From: Hevea brasiliensis
Lineage: Eukaryota > Streptophyta > Magnoliopsida > Malpighiales > Euphorbiaceae
DNA length: 64,000 nucleotides
Assembly: GCF_030052815.1 (NCBI RefSeq)
Contig: NC_079502.1
Span: 5,608,103-5,672,102, forward strand
Reading direction: 5' to 3'
Positions 1 through 12,371 of the stretch are shown here, one piece after another. The position numbers and the translations under genes were made by a program. The notes under the pieces were generated by a model that saw only the letters and a program-made list of their open reading frames with translations, made no database searches and was not told the origin of the DNA. Position 1 is the stretch's first letter, and the number at the start of each line of letters is the position of its first letter.

Positions 1-486
1 TTACATTTCACTCTATAGGGTGCATTAGCTTTAGATAGTTATAGTGATTATGGTTAAAATTGATATTTTACTCTCTGAGTCGAACACTCACTCCTGTTCA
101 TTATTTTTTAGGCTACAGGAGGATTTTTATTGTGGTTAACCTACTTTTCTCCTTCGCAGGTTGTTTATTAATGTTTGTGTAATTCTATTAACTCATAGAA
201 TTTTCGCATGTGTTAGAAATATTTATTTTAACTTATTATTATATGCATGTTTGTTCATTTATTTTTATGACATTTGAGTATGTGGAGGGTGAGCTGAGCT
301 CCCCAATTGATTTATATTGTGTTTACAGGTCGGGTGAGTAAAAAACTTCCCGTTGAAAGGTTCACTTTATGGCCGGACTCTGTCCGATTGAATTCTTGAA
401 ATTGGGCCCAAATGGGCCTTAGAGTTTGGTTAAGGAATGGTTAGGCTTACTAAGGGCCTTGGGCCTGGTCCTAGGTTGCCGATCGC

Positions 487-488
<2 letters not shown>
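1..488 (+). repeat. Truncated LTR fragment of the resident gypsy family
   Basis: This stretch is the reverse complement, with many mismatches, of the first ~570 bp of the LTRs at 9703 and 17361. Shared blocks include the aggaggattttta...ggttaac segment, the pair of gagctgagctcccc-type blocks, and the ggccggactctgtccg and ggcccaaatgggcctta blocks. It runs off the left edge of the window. It stops about 20 bp short of the expected LTR terminus, where an (AT)n tract replaces the end. It is more diverged from the two full LTRs than they are from each other, so it is an older or different-subfamily copy. No coding sequence is present. Confidence 0.8.

Positions 489-541
<53 letters not shown>
489..541. 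repeat. (AT)n microsatellite
   Basis: About 26 AT dinucleotides abut the broken end of the LTR fragment. The LTR end itself contains cccata, which could have seeded the expansion. Confidence 0.9.
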
Positions 542-542
<1 letters not shown>

Positions 543-2184
543 TAGCGGTGAATTATTTAAATATAACTAAAAAATTAAACATTTCATTTCATTATTAGTC
601 AATAATTTATAAAAATAAAAGTGTTTACGGTAAATTTTAATTTATATTCATCATACGTGTACATATACACTAATATGTTTTTGAAAATTTCTAAAAATTA
701 TTTTTAAATAAATTTGTATTTTGAAAATTTATAAGTGTTATAATAAATATAATATTTAATTATTATGTTATTATTATGATATTAATTATTTATTAATGTA
801 AATTATTTATATAAATTAAAATTTTGAATTAAGAATTATAAATAAAAAAAATTAATAATGTGTAAAAAGAAAAGAAAAACGTTTTTCTTTAAAAAAAAAA
901 AAGAAAGAAAACGACGTGGGAATGGCCCAAATCGTTGTTTTGGCCTTCCTTTTATAAGGAAGCTTCCTCCTTTGCCCCACTTCGAAATGGCTAATGTCAA
1001 TTGTCATGTAAACAAGTGGATCCCTTTTTCGAACTTTTAGTGTTTATTTTTAAATTTAAATTATTTTTATTTTAAATAATATTTAAATTTAAATGATGGT
1101 ATACCATTAAAGATAATTAGATGTGTTCTTATTAGCAATTAGATTAAAGACAAGATAATATGATTTTAAAAATATTATTAAAGATAAATTTATTTAATTT
1201 TAAAATTATATTTAAAAAAAATTATTAGTATAGTGTCCACACCTAGCATTAAAAAAATGATTTTCTATCATTAATGATTACTTTTGAAATGGTAACCGAA
1301 TTATTTATTTAAAACAATCAAATATCAAATAAGTATATTAATTTAATTATGTTTTACTAAACTAACTTGAATTTAATTTTATTATTATTTCAAAAGTTCT
1401 AAAATCAATTATAAATTTTGATTCAGTTTGGTTGATTAGATGATGATAACCTCTATATACATAAATCATAATATTTTGGAAATTTTTTTTATAATAATAC
1501 TAATAAAGATATTTTAAATATATATGTTTGTGATAAACACAAAAAATTAATCATTTATTTGAAATTATTGAGATAGATTTGCACTTAATTTTATATACAT
1601 AATAAATTCTTAAAAATTATTAATTAAGTGTATGCACACTCTTTTTTTTTATTTATTGTAGTCAATATTATATGTAAAAATATTTTAAGTATGTGTGAAT
1701 GTAATACAAGTAAAAATTATAATAAACAGAAAAAGAATGGTTAATTAGGTAAAAAAAAAAAATTAAGAGACAAAACAAAATCAGAAATTTTTTTGGGGGC
1801 GATCATTATATGTAAATTGAATTAAAACGATAATTCTACATGACTCAAATTTAACGCTAAAATTTCAAAAGTTTAAACTCTAAAAATCTAAATTAATTTT
1901 AAAAATTTAAGTCCTAATTCCAAATATTATAAATTCAAATATTTTAAATCTAAAAATTTGAAACCCTAAATTTTAAAATTCTAAACCCTAAACCCTAAAA
2001 ATCTAAACCTTTTAAGTACTAAAGTTTTAAAATTTAAATTATAATCTGTAAATTCTAAACTTTAATTTTAAAATGCTAAATCTAAACAACTAAATATAAA
2101 CCTAAATATTAAAAAAAAAAAAAAAGTGAGACAAAGTTGGTACATATATAATTGGGTCATTTAGCATTTTTTTAGTTAAAAATA
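542..2184. other. AT-rich intergenic DNA with one arm of a direct repeat
   Basis: No supportable gene is present; the 60-codon ORF near 858 is low-complexity. Positions 1537-1775 form one copy of a ~240-bp direct repeat whose partner is at 2489-2726. Positions 1850-2100 hold a degenerate run of aaatct/aaaccct-like words, including two perfect AAACCCT units near 1983-1999. Confidence 0.6.
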
Positions 2185-2467
2185 CTTCCTCTGTCCCATT
2201 TCAATTGATGTTAAAAAATAAATAAATTTCTCGCTTTTATTTATTTTTTTAAAAAAATTTAAGGAATCATTAATTATTATTTCTTTTCAACTTTATCCTT
2301 AGTTATCATTATTCATAATGCATTTATCTCTTTCTTATCATATTTCTCTATCTGAGAATATTTTAATTAATTATTAATATTTTTTATATAAAAATCAAGG
2401 TTATCCAATTATTTTCTTAATTTTTATATAAAAACTTTTAAAAACACTTAAAATAAGACAAAGGGAA
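2185..2467. mobile_element. Stowaway-like MITE
   Basis: A 283-bp non-coding element. It starts with cttcctctgtcccattt and ends with the imperfect inverted complement (aaaataagacaaagggaa), flanked on both sides by TA. The CTYCCTCYGTCCC-type terminus and TA target duplication are typical of Tc1/mariner-derived Stowaway MITEs. The interior is AT-rich with no ORF. It sits between the two arms of the 1537/2489 direct repeat. Confidence 0.65.
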
Positions 2468-2796
2468 TAATTAACTACTCATGTAATGCACACAATTTAA
2501 TTATTTATTTGAAATTTTGAGATAGATTTTCACTTAATTTTATAAACATAATAAATTTTAAAGAGTATTAATTAAGTGTATACACATTTTTTTTATTATT
2601 GTAGTCAAATAATATGTTAAAATATTTTAAATATGTGTGAATGTGATACACTCATAAAAATCATAATGAAGAGAATAAAAATGATTAATTAGCTGTAAAA
2701 AAAAGTAAAAAATTAGAGACTAAAACGTATTAAAAAAATCTATCTAGTTAAATAAATAAAAAAAATCTAAGGATATCTATATCACATCATGAATGT

Positions 2797-2872
<76 letters not shown>

Positions 2873-3990
2873 ACATATATATATCTCTAAAAATCTCACT
2901 TTTTTATTTATTTTAAAAAATATTTTTATATAAATAATTAATTTCATTTATCCATAATTATTTATTCCACTTCATATGAATTAAGAAAATATAATTTAAT
3001 AAAAAAAAGAAAAATATAGTTAATATGATTTAAAAATTAATATTGTTTAATATTTTTTAATATATCATTTATTTGTATTGTTTTATTAAAAATTAAATAA
3101 TTTATACTATTAAATTATTTTAAAATTTATAAATTTTATTTTTTTAGTAAACATTAAATAGAGATATATTAATAAATTAGTAAATAAATTATTATTTAAA
3201 AAAATAACTTATAATTTGAGATAAATAAAAAAAATTATCTCTATAGAGAAAAGTATAATATATTAATTTATATTCTAGTTTGGTATTTTATTATTTTTTT
3301 ATATAAAAAAAAGCTGGCGTGAGTGCTATGCATAGTAAGGGCAGTTTTGTCATTTGGTGGATATTATTTAGTCTGCTGTGGTCAACGGTGTGAATGCTTT
3401 TCATTTTTGTGATCCTTTTGCTCTGTTCCCACAAAATATATGAGGCTTATTTTTAAAATTAAAAAAGAAAATTATTATTTTAATTTCTTTTTTTTTGTCA
3501 AAATTTATTTTATTAATAATTATTTTTAAATGAACTAATAAAATTTTTAATAATAAAAATATAATATATATGTAAAATAAATTATAATTAATTATTAAAA
3601 AAAACACACTTATAATTTAAAGATATAAACTTTTTATTGTATGTATTATTAATAATAATAATTTGATTTAATTAAAAAATAACCATTTTTTATTATGAAA
3701 ATAATAAATTTTAAAATAAATAAATAAATAAAAATTTAGGTCGGAGATTTCAAATCTGTTTGAAATTACAATTAAGAGTAAAAAAAAACGTTTTTTTCAA
3801 AATACATTATTTTAAATGTTAAAAAAGGTAATTTAATATTTAATTTTAATATTTTTTTTAATTAACATAATTTATGGAAGTTTCATAAAAACAATTTCCT
3901 CGCGGCTAAGTCTTCAAAAAGCAGGAGAGAAGGGAGGCAAGGAGGAAAGCTGGCGCTGGTGTGGTGAGTAGCTACAGGGAAGGAGAGTCA
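2468..3990. other. AT-rich intergenic DNA upstream of PHT1 copy 1
   Basis: Contains the second arm of the direct repeat (2489-2726). It also holds a (TA)n tract at 2800-2868, embedded in a palindrome (atgtaaat / atttacat arms, about 2793-2876), and long A/T runs. The ORF at 3401-3607 is low-complexity and not credible. Confidence 0.6.
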
Positions 3991-4005
3991 AGCGAAACAG
4001 GAGGG

Positions 4006-4013
4006 GAATATGC
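4006..4013. promoter_or_regulatory. P1BS element (PHR1-binding site) of PHT1 copy 1
   Basis: gaatatgc matches GNATATNC, the palindromic site bound by PHR1-type MYB-CC factors under phosphate starvation. It lies 77 bp upstream of a TATAAAT box at 4090-4096. Position relative to the TATA box and the identity of the gene it precedes support function; the motif alone is short. Confidence 0.65.
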
Positions 4014-4089
4014 CGGTGGAATATTTTCCCTTGGTGTTGTCCACAACACTATATTATTTTATGATAATAATTTGGTGGGAATCGCTGCA

Positions 4090-4096
4090 TATAAAT
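4090..4096 (+). promoter_or_regulatory. TATA box of PHT1 copy 1
   Basis: TATAAAT followed by a pyrimidine-rich leader (tctcctcctctgcc onward) that would form the 5' UTR. Transcription should start near 4120-4130. Confidence 0.55.
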
Positions 4097-4241
4097 ACCC
4101 AATCTCCTCCTCTGCCATGTTTTAAATCACAAGCACTGCCTTTCATTCCTTTCCTTCAATTCTCTGCACTTTCTCTGATCCATTCTCTCCCATTCCCTCT
4201 TTAGTTCTCAGTTTCTCCACTAGGACAGGAAGATACAGGAG

Positions 4242-5408
4242 GTTAGTGTCAGAAACTTCTATAGAGCTCCTTCTTTCTTGCATGCAAAACAAGAACTATA
4301 TACAACTTTCTTTTTCTCTTTTAATGGTTTCTTTCTTTCTTCATTTTCTTTTTATGCACAATTCTGTTCGCTTTTTAAGATTATATACAAATTTTCTTTC
4401 TTTCAATTGCAGGAGTTCATCCTCTTCTTTTTCTTTAATGTTTTCATTTGGCTGTTTGTTTGCACACTTCCTCATAATTCATAAGTTTCAATAAAACTGG
4501 AATTATAAAATCAAAAGGAATGATGTTTTCACATGTAGATCTTTATCCGTAAAGATTGCCATCATCAGCGGTCTTTTTCTCTTGATTTTCTTGATTAGTG
4601 ACATTTAAGTAAATATAATACTCTGCCCTGATTCTAGGATCTGGCCCGTGTTTATATTTTTTAATCACTAGAAACAAATTTTCTATTTAAATAAATTCAA
4701 TACTTGGTCGAGGAAAGTTGGTAACCGTGTTGTCTGTTTATGTGGGTCAATTTCTGGGATATTTCCTTTGTCTTCTACTTACTTTTCCTGTAGTGATTGA
4801 GGCTTTTCTTTTCCATCAGATTAATGAATTTTTTTTCCATTACTGAGAAATTTGCCTGTAACAGGATTCCCATAAGATTGCTGACTTGCTGTTTCTATTT
4901 GCTTTCCCTTTCTTTGGTTTCAACCGTTTTCTCACAAGTCTGCTTCTAGCAGATTAGGAAGCTTAGTAGCCTTTCAAAATTTCAAAAGTGATTAAGAAAT
5001 AGTGTAGAGGTTGGATCTACTAACCTGCCATTTTCTGCTCTTTCTGCAAAGTCTTGTGGAGAATTAATGTTATGTTCACTCTATAAATTTGTGTCAGAGA
5101 ATCCAATGCTTAGGCAATAGTATTATTTAGCAAGAACTCTCTGTTTATTGTTCTCTTTAATAGACCCAGAACAAAATTAGGATCACTTTCTTTTTTGTTT
5201 GTCTAAAGAATTTCTCTCTTTTCCCTGCTAAAGTAAGAGTGAAATTTGCTTCTTCTTTTTTTTTTTCCTTTTAATTTGTTTTCTTAATAAAAAATTGGGC
5301 TTTGGCCTTGAACCTTATATCTCAAGGTTAATATTTTTATTTGAAGTGTTCTCATAATTGATTTGGTGGCATTACAAGTTCTTAATTACTTTTTGTTAAT
5401 CTTTGCAG
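4242..5408 (+). other. Probable 5'-UTR intron of PHT1 copy 1
   Basis: A donor at agatacaggag/gttagt and an acceptor at atctttgcag/gaaaag bracket 1,167 bp of T-rich, ORF-free sequence that ends 46 bp before the start codon. Introns in the leader of PHT1 genes are well known. The exact donor is inferred. Confidence 0.5.
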
Positions 5409-5454
5409 GAAAAGAAAAAGGAAAAAGCTTGTGAATTGAGCTAGCAAGCTAGCT

Positions 5455-7065
5455 ATGGCTAAGGAATTACAGGTTCTTAGTGCTCTTGATGTAGCGAAAA
5501 CACAATGGTACCACTTCACTGCAATTATCATTGCAGGAATGGGCTTTTTCACAGACGCATATGACCTCTTTTGCATATCTCTTGTCACCAAACTGCTTGG
5601 CCGCATATACTACCATGTTGATGGTGCAGAGAAGCCTGGAACTTTGCCTCCTAATGTATCAGCTGCTGTTAATGGTGTAGCATTTTGTGGAACTCTTGCA
5701 GGGCAGCTCTTCTTTGGTTGGCTCGGTGACAAGATGGGGCGGAAGAAAGTCTATGGTATGACACTTATGCTCATGGTGATATGCTCAGTCGCCTCAGGTC
5801 TTTCTTTTGGTCATAATGCTAAAGCTGTGATGTCAACCCTTTGCTTCTTCCGGTTCTGGCTTGGATTTGGCATTGGTGGTGACTACCCACTTTCTGCCAC
5901 AATCATGTCTGAATATGCTAACAAGAAGACTCGAGGAGCCTTCATTGCTGCTGTATTTGCCATGCAGGGCTTTGGAATTTTAGCAGGCGGTATGTTTGCC
6001 ATAATTGTATCATCTGCCTTTCGAGCCAGGTTCGATGCTCCAGCTTATGAGGTAGATGCAGTTGCCTCTACTGTGCCGCAGGCAGACTACGTTTGGCGTA
6101 TAATTCTAATGGTTGGAGCACTTCCCGCTGCACTTACCTACTATTGGAGAATGAAGATGCCTGAAACCGCTCGTTACACTGCCCTTGTTGCTAAGAATGC
6201 AAAACAGGCTGCTTCTGATATGTCCAAAGTTCTCCAGGTGGATCTTGAGGCAGAAGAGCAAAAGGTTCAGCAGCTAGCTCAGGATAAATCCAATTCATTT
6301 GGTTTGTTGTCTAAAGAGTTTCTTCGTCGCCATGGACTTCACTTGCTTGGAACAACTAGCACATGGTTCCTGCTTGACATTGCATTCTACAGCCAAAATC
6401 TGTTCCAGAAGGATATCTTTAGTGCAATTGGGTGGATTCCTCCTGCAAAGACTATGAATGCCATTGAGGAGGTTTTTAGAATTGCAAGGGCACAAACGCT
6501 TATTGCACTATGCAGTACTGTACCAGGGTACTGGTTCACAGTGGCTTTCATCGACAAAATGGGAAGATTTGCCATCCAATTGATGGGATTCTTCTTCATG
6601 ACGGTGTTCATGTTTGCATTGGCTATTCCTTACAATCATTGGACACACAGGGACAACCGAATTGGGTTTGTGGTGATGTACTCATTAACCTTCTTCTTTG
6701 CAAACTTTGGACCTAATGCCACCACATTCGTTGTGCCAGCCGAGATTTTCCCTGCAAGATTAAGATCTACTTGTCATGGTATATCAGCCGCATCTGGAAA
6801 GCTTGGGGCTATAGTTGGTGCATTTGGGTTCTTATATTTGGCTCAGAACAAGGACAAGGCCAAGGCAGATGCAGGGTACCCTGCAGGCATTGGTGTGAGG
6901 AATTCACTTATTGTGTTGGGTGTAGTCAACTTCTTAGGCATGGTTTTCACTTTGTTGGTACCTGAATCAAAGGGAAAATCATTAGAGGAGATGTCAGGTG
7001 AGAACGAGGATGATAATCAACCTGGAGAGCAAAGTTCATATAATAGCAGGACAATTGCAGTTTAG
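5455..7065 (+). CDS. PHT1: High-affinity inorganic phosphate:H+ symporter, PHT1 family (copy 1)
   Basis: A 536-residue major facilitator superfamily protein of the plasma membrane that imports H2PO4- with protons; PHT1 proteins are normally 515-545 aa. The coding region is one exon. The N-terminus ([20 protein letters not shown]) leads into TM1 with the acidic TDAYD motif (residues 33-37). The family signature [14 protein letters not shown] is at 141-154. The GDKMGRKK loop follows TM2. The long central hydrophilic loop carries the [19 protein letters not shown] segment, and TM7 has the [12 protein letters not shown] motif. The C-tail [14 protein letters not shown] is the usual ER-exit and phosphorylation region. 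The start codon is the first ATG after the leader intron and matches family starts. Copy 2 lies 13.9 kb downstream in the same orientation, so this is a tandem pair. The orthologous PHT1 number cannot be fixed from sequence alone. Confidence 0.97.
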   Translation: MAKELQVLSALDVAKTQWYHFTAIIIAGMGFFTDAYDLFCISLVTKLLGRIYYHVDGAEKPGTLPPNVSAAVNGVAFCGTLAGQLFFGWLGDKMGRKKVYGMTLMLMVICSVASGLSFGHNAKAVMSTLCFFRFWLGFGIGGDYPLSATIMSEYANKKTRGAFIAAVFAMQGFGILAGGMFAIIVSSAFRARFDAPAYEVDAVASTVPQADYVWRIILMVGALPAALTYYWRMKMPETARYTALVAKNAKQAASDMSKVLQVDLEAEEQKVQQLAQDKSNSFGLLSKEFLRRHGLHLLGTTSTWFLLDIAFYSQNLFQKDIFSAIGWIPPAKTMNAIEEVFRIARAQTLIALCSTVPGYWFTVAFIDKMGRFAIQLMGFFFMTVFMFALAIPYNHWTHRDNRIGFVVMYSLTFFFANFGPNATTFVVPAEIFPARLRSTCHGISAASGKLGAIVGAFGFLYLAQNKDKAKADAGYPAGIGVRNSLIVLGVVNFLGMVFTLLVPESKGKSLEEMSGENEDDNQPGEQSSYNSRTIAV

Positions 7066-7689
7066 ACTCGTTCAGAAGCCAATTCTCTGGAATAATGCCT
7101 GTATAAGTCTTCTTGATTTTGGCAAGAAAATCTTGACCCTTTTTTTCCTTGTTTTTTCCTTTTAACTTTTTCGCTTTCTCTGTCTAGTAGTTCTCTTCCC
7201 CACTCTTGTAGTAACTTTGTGCTGGAACTAAGGACAATATTATAAGAGATATTCACTTTGGCCTGTCATGTTTCATAGTTTTCAGGGATTCGAAATGATT
7301 TTAAGAATAGAATAATCATATTTCAAAAATATTTTTAATGTTAATTAAGGATTATCTATTATTCTCTCGATTTTAACTGAAAACGAAGTGTAATTTGAAG
7401 GATAACATTTTTTCCCCCCAACTTTACTAAACTCTGTCACAAAGAATCTCTTATCCATTCAGCCTTTCCTTTCAAATCCCTTCCTATGCCTGCATCCAAA
7501 CGAGGAGTGGGAACATGGAATATACAGGCCATTCGATAAGGGAAAAACTTATTTTATTAGATTCAATTCAATGGTGCCAGTCATCTCCAGAGTTTTTATA
7601 TCAAAAGTTCATTTCCAATTGAAAATAATTTGTATTAATTATATTAATTAAATAATTAATATAATTATTTTATGGAGAGTGTTAGAATA
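7066..7689. other. 3' flank of PHT1 copy 1
   Basis: T-rich 3' UTR to roughly 7260, with aataat-type poly(A) signals, then plain AT-rich DNA. No additional gene is seen. Confidence 0.5.
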
Positions 7690-8620
7690 AAAAATGGTAT
7701 CTATTAGGTACATACAAGTATTGAAAGACATGTATGAATGAGGAACTACTATTGCGCACACAGTGGGAGGGGACGCAAGAGATTTTCCTATCTTAGTTGG
7801 ATTACACCAAGAGAATATCCTTGGTGCATGATGTTTACAGATGATATAGTTCTGATAAATGAGACGAGAGGAGTCAATAGAAAGTTAGAGTTTTGGAGAA
7901 GTACTCTAGAGTCAAAGGGTTTTAAGTCAAAGAGTCAATAGAATACATGCATTGCAAGGTCGACGGAATTGGTGATAGGGAATGAGTTAGTTTAGATGGA
8001 GTGATACTACCCCAAAGTAATCACTTTAAATATCTCGGCTCAATCCTTCAAGTAGATGGAGTATGTTAGTCATAAGATTAAAACCGGATGGTTGAAGTGG
8101 AGAAGTGCCACGGGAGTTTTATGTGGTCGCAAGATTCATAATAAATTGAAAGGAAAATTTTACCGTATAGCCATATGACCGGCCATGTTATATGGTAGTG
8201 AGTGTTGGATACTGAAGGAGTTGCATGTGTCTATGATAAGAGTTGCAGAGATGAGAATGTTAAGGTGGATGAGTAGCTATACTAGACTAGACAAAGTCCA
8301 TAATGAGAGTATTAGAGAAAAGGTAGGAGTGGTACCAATTGAGGATAAATTGAGAGAGGGAGATTGAGGTAGTTTGGTCATATGAAACATAGATATACAG
8401 ATACTCCAGTTAGACAAGTATAGCACATTAGATTAGAGGATAAAAAGAAAAAAGAGGAAGGGGTAAACCTAAACTGACTTGGAAGAGAGTAGTACAACAT
8501 GACCTATAAGCATTACACATTTCTGAGGATTTAACCTAAAATTGTTTAGAATGGAAAAAGAGAATTTATATAATCGATCTCAAATTATTGGGATAAAGGC
8601 TTAGTTGAGTTGAGTATATT
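7690..8620 (+). pseudogene. Degenerate RTE-type LINE (3' part of reverse transcriptase ORF)
   Basis: Fragments of a non-LTR retrotransposon appear in several frames. Around 7815-7910 a reverse transcriptase block contains [13 protein letters not shown], the F/YxDD catalytic box. Around 8180-8390 a C-terminal block (MLYGSECWILKELHV, then AEMRMLRWM and later RWFGH-like sequence) is typical of plant RTE-clade elements. The end, near 8585-8615, reads attattgggataaaggctta followed by gttgagttgag, the expected (TTG)n-like tail. Compared with intact relatives, the segment between the kdMYe-like start (about 7720) and the catalytic box is shortened, and stops and frameshifts are frequent. It is dead, with no target duplication recognised. 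Confidence 0.75.
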
Positions 8621-9702
8621 AATTAAATAATTATTTTTTAATAATAGTAATTTTATAATTTAATATTATAAATTTATAAATATTTAAAATAATTAAAAAA
8701 TAAATTATTATAAGAGAAATTTAAGTTAGATTCGGTGTCTAATGTTGTCTATTAATTTTATTATAATAAACTAAATAATTTTTAATGCATTAATAATATT
8801 TATAGAATTAAGAATATAAAATTAAAATAAAATTTTTAGTATATATTATTATTATTATTAAAATAATATTAAAATATTAATTTATATTGTATGATAATAT
8901 TAAAAATTAAAATTATTTAATGATTTAGCGATTGATTGGTTATCACTAAAAATTATCAATGATAAATTTATATAAAATAGATTTTTGCTAAAAGTATTAT
9001 TGACGGATAAGTCGTCGTTAAAACTTATTAGCGACGACTTGTGTAAAATATTTCCTTCCCACGTAGATATGATTTTGACAGATTAAATGCATTATAATAA
9101 TTCATTCCTCGATAAACTGATTCAATAAACTGATTACTTAAGACATTTAATTATTATTATTTTATTAAAAATATTATTATACATTAATAAAAAAAAATAT
9201 CTCACTTCTATTGTATCTCTAAATTTGAGTTTGAGTAACATTAATCAAGATTACACTTTTTTTTTTATAGTTATTTATTAGATAATTTTTTTATGTAATT
9301 TTATTGGCCACAATCTTATAATCCCATTTAAATATCACTATATGAGAATTCCATTAAACTCCTAATATTATATATAGAGTTTTTATAATTATTTTCTTTA
9401 TTTTTTAAATTTTTGATATTGTTATTTTATTTAAGATATATTAATTTTTAATAATTAATTAAATTTAATTCTTTATTTTTCAATAATATTATTATTGCAT
9501 AACAAGAATTTACTTTTAATATGAAATAATAGTAGTATATAATGGAGATAATCTTTTACTAAAAAATATAATTTTATAATAATTAATTTTAAATATTAAG
9601 ATAAGATTGTAGATTTGTACGAAAGATTTTTTTTCTTTTTATCTTAATTATGATAATAAATAAATAAATAATTAATTATTTAATAACAAAACTTAAATTA
9701 TT
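8621..9702. other. AT-rich intergenic DNA
   Basis: No gene seen. A small palindrome (aagtcgtcg ... cgacgactt, 9009-9040) lies in a gacgg/gcgacgac-rich patch. The last five bases, TTATT (9698-9702), are the left copy of the retrotransposon target duplication. Confidence 0.5.
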
Positions 9703-12309
9703 TGTCACGACCCAACCTATGGGCCGGACCGGCACTAGGACCTGGGCCAGCCTAAAGCCCCCGACACCCGTAGTAAGCCTAACTGTTCATTAACCCAACT
9801 CTAAGGCCCATTTGGGCCCAAATTCAAGAAATCAAACGGACAGAGTCCGGCCATAAAATGGACTTTCCAACGGGGAGTTTTCGACTCACCCGACCTGTAA
9901 ACACAATAAATAATCAATTGGGGAGCTCAGCTCACCCTCTACATACTCATCAGCATAAAAATAAATGGGAGCTCAGCTCCCTCATCCAGTCCATCAAACA
10001 TGCATATAATAATTTTACAGGTCCACATGACAATTTATATTACAGACCCGAATCATTTAAATATCTCTAACACATGCGGAAATTCTAGGAGTAAATAAAA
10101 TTACACAAATATTGATAAAACAACCTGAGAAGGAGAAAAGCAGGTTAACTACAATAAAATCCTCCTGTAGCCTAAAAAAATATTGAACAGGAGTGAGCGT
10201 TCGACTCAGAGAGTAAAATATCAATTTTAACCATAATCTCTATAACTATCTAAAACTAATGCACCCTGTAGAGTGAAATGCAACATCAATAACATTTTCA
10301 CATCATAACATCAAAAAGGTAATTTGGAGCACTCACGCACCCTGTAGCATCAATCGTAATATATGGGAGCTGATCCCCTCTACAGCTCTCTTAAATCCAA
10401 CCTGGTGCCAGCGAAGAACTCAAGCCGGACTTTTGCTTAATAAACCAAATCGGGGGTCCCAGCGAAGAACTCAAGCCGTGACTACCCCTCGAAGGATCGG
10501 GTCCCAGCGAAGAACTCAAGCCGTGACTACCCGTCCTGTCCATAGTCCACACCACATCACACGCACACCAACGCACGCACACTGCCCCAAATTACCACAA
10601 CAACATCATGGCACTTTAACAGTTATCAATGCAACATAATTCGTGCCTAGAGTTTAACTACATAAATATATGCATATAAGTGATGCATGGGCATGCTTGA
10701 ACATATAATAATAGTGAAATTACAATTAAAAATTAATATTTTACTCACAGACTTGACGGTGGTCACTGAGGCAGCTGGGCGGAGGAAAAAGGCAGTCCCG
10801 GCTCACCTGACAATTTTATTACAATCATTTAATAAATCTGACTCAATACAAACAAAGAAAAAGACCAATACGTCCTAAGTCGTGCCGAAAATCCGGCAGA
10901 GTCTCCCCTATACCTAGGACCTACCCAACCTGCAAAATGGCTCAAAACACACTTCTATATTCACAATCCACATGTCCACAACTCAATCACATCACACAGC
11001 CCCTCCTGAGCCCATCAAATCAATCATCCATCACAATATGTAAGATTTCAATTTAGTCCTTATAATTGACTATTTTTGCAAAAACTGCCCAAATAAGTTC
11101 TAAAAATTCTAAAACTTTACCCCGCGGTCCTTAGCAACATTACTAAGCTATTGCAAAAAGAATCATAATTTTCTAAGCTACCACGAATATTTTATGGATT
11201 TTTAATCCTATTTAAGCACTAGAAAATTACGAAAAAGCAAGGTTCGGGTTTACCTTTGCCGATTCCGACTTCGGGGACGCGCTCGGGACATCTGACAATG
11301 GGGGGCTAGCCAAAACTTCGGTCCAATTCGGAGACTTTTCCAGAATGCATGCAGTAGGAAATTCAGCATCGGTCAACTGTCGAATTTCCGCGAATTGAGG
11401 ATACCTACACGAAGCCCATAACACGGGGGTTAGTACATAAATTTTTCAGAATTTTCTAAGCTCATTAAATGCTCGGAAAAACACTGCGAAGTTCCGTGGG
11501 ACCCACTGAAAAACGGTGTCGAAAAAATTCGAAATTTATGTCGCCGCGAAGCTCTCGACGAGTGGAGCGTGCTGGTACCCTCGGTTTTCTCGTGGGATTC
11601 ACGATTTTCGACAAATCTAGCACAAAAGTCGAAATGGGCTAAAATCTTCTCGAGCAAAAATCGGACAAACCGCTAAATGGATTTCGGTGTTCTTGGTGTC
11701 TATGGAAAGCTCTCGTCGAGTAGATGATTTTAGACACAAGACCCGGTCTGATTGGTGGCCGGATCGGCCGGATTTTTGCTGGAGAAGTCAAAACGCTGCG
11801 CGCGTGAGGAAGGGAGTTCGCGCGCATTTTCCGTTTAGAGCGTGGCCAGTGGCTGGGAGGTGGGTGTGGCCGGTCACTGGGTGGCGAGGTGGTGGCCGAG
11901 GCGAGGAGAGAGAAAAGAGAGAGAGAAGGAAGAGAGGTCGACGCACGCGGGAGGAAGAAAAAGGGAAGGGAGCCGGTCCGATTCGACTGGTCCGATCCGG
12001 TCCGGTTCGATTCGGCCGGTCCGATTCAAGATACAAAATTTTAAATTTTTACTCTGCCTCGGGGCCGAAAACGAGGTCCAAAAATTTTGAAAAAATTCCA
12101 GAAAACTCAGAAAAATACGTAGACTCCAAATATATTTTTAGTTTTGCCACGTGGTCTTTAAATTAATTTTTAAAAATCATCAAAGTTTATATTTTCGAAA
12201 AATCGAACCCGATTTTTAAAATTCGAAAAATCTCAAAAAAATTCCTAAAATCTAAATAAAATTAAAATACCAAAAATGCTCATAAAATTTAAAATTTTGG
12301 GGTGTTACA
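9703..12309 (-). repeat. 3' LTR of the chromovirus
   Basis: 2,607 bp, the left copy on the plus strand. It matches 17361-19988 along its whole length with scattered substitutions (about six in the first 250 bp). Two patches, 11338-11392 and 11812-11905, differ much more. It contains three spaced copies of a 21-bp word (10407, 10458, 10503). Its G+C-rich zone at 11790-12030 makes spurious ORFs on both strands. Confidence 0.95.
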
Positions 12310-12322
12310 TTCTTCCCCCCTT
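12310..12322 (-). other. Polypurine tract
   Basis: On the minus strand, aaggggggaagaa abuts the 3' LTR and would prime plus-strand DNA synthesis. Confidence 0.85.
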
Positions 12323-12371
12323 ACAGAAAATTCGTCCTCGAATTTTACACAAGGCAGAATAAAGCATATGA

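Noticed and set aside
4010..4204. 64-aa ORF upstream of PHT1 copy 1
   Set aside because: Begins upstream of the TATA box and ends in the leader, so most of it is not transcribed with the gene.
9009..9040. aagtcgtcg/cgacgactt hairpin as a terminator or transposon end
   Set aside because: A 9-bp stem in a decayed gacgg-rich patch with no supporting structure. Possibly a CACTA relic but not demonstrable.
11687..12166. Long ORFs on both strands in the LTR GC-rich zone (also 19302-19845)
   Set aside because: They overlap in opposite directions, have biased Arg/Gly/Pro composition caused by base content, and lie inside LTRs.
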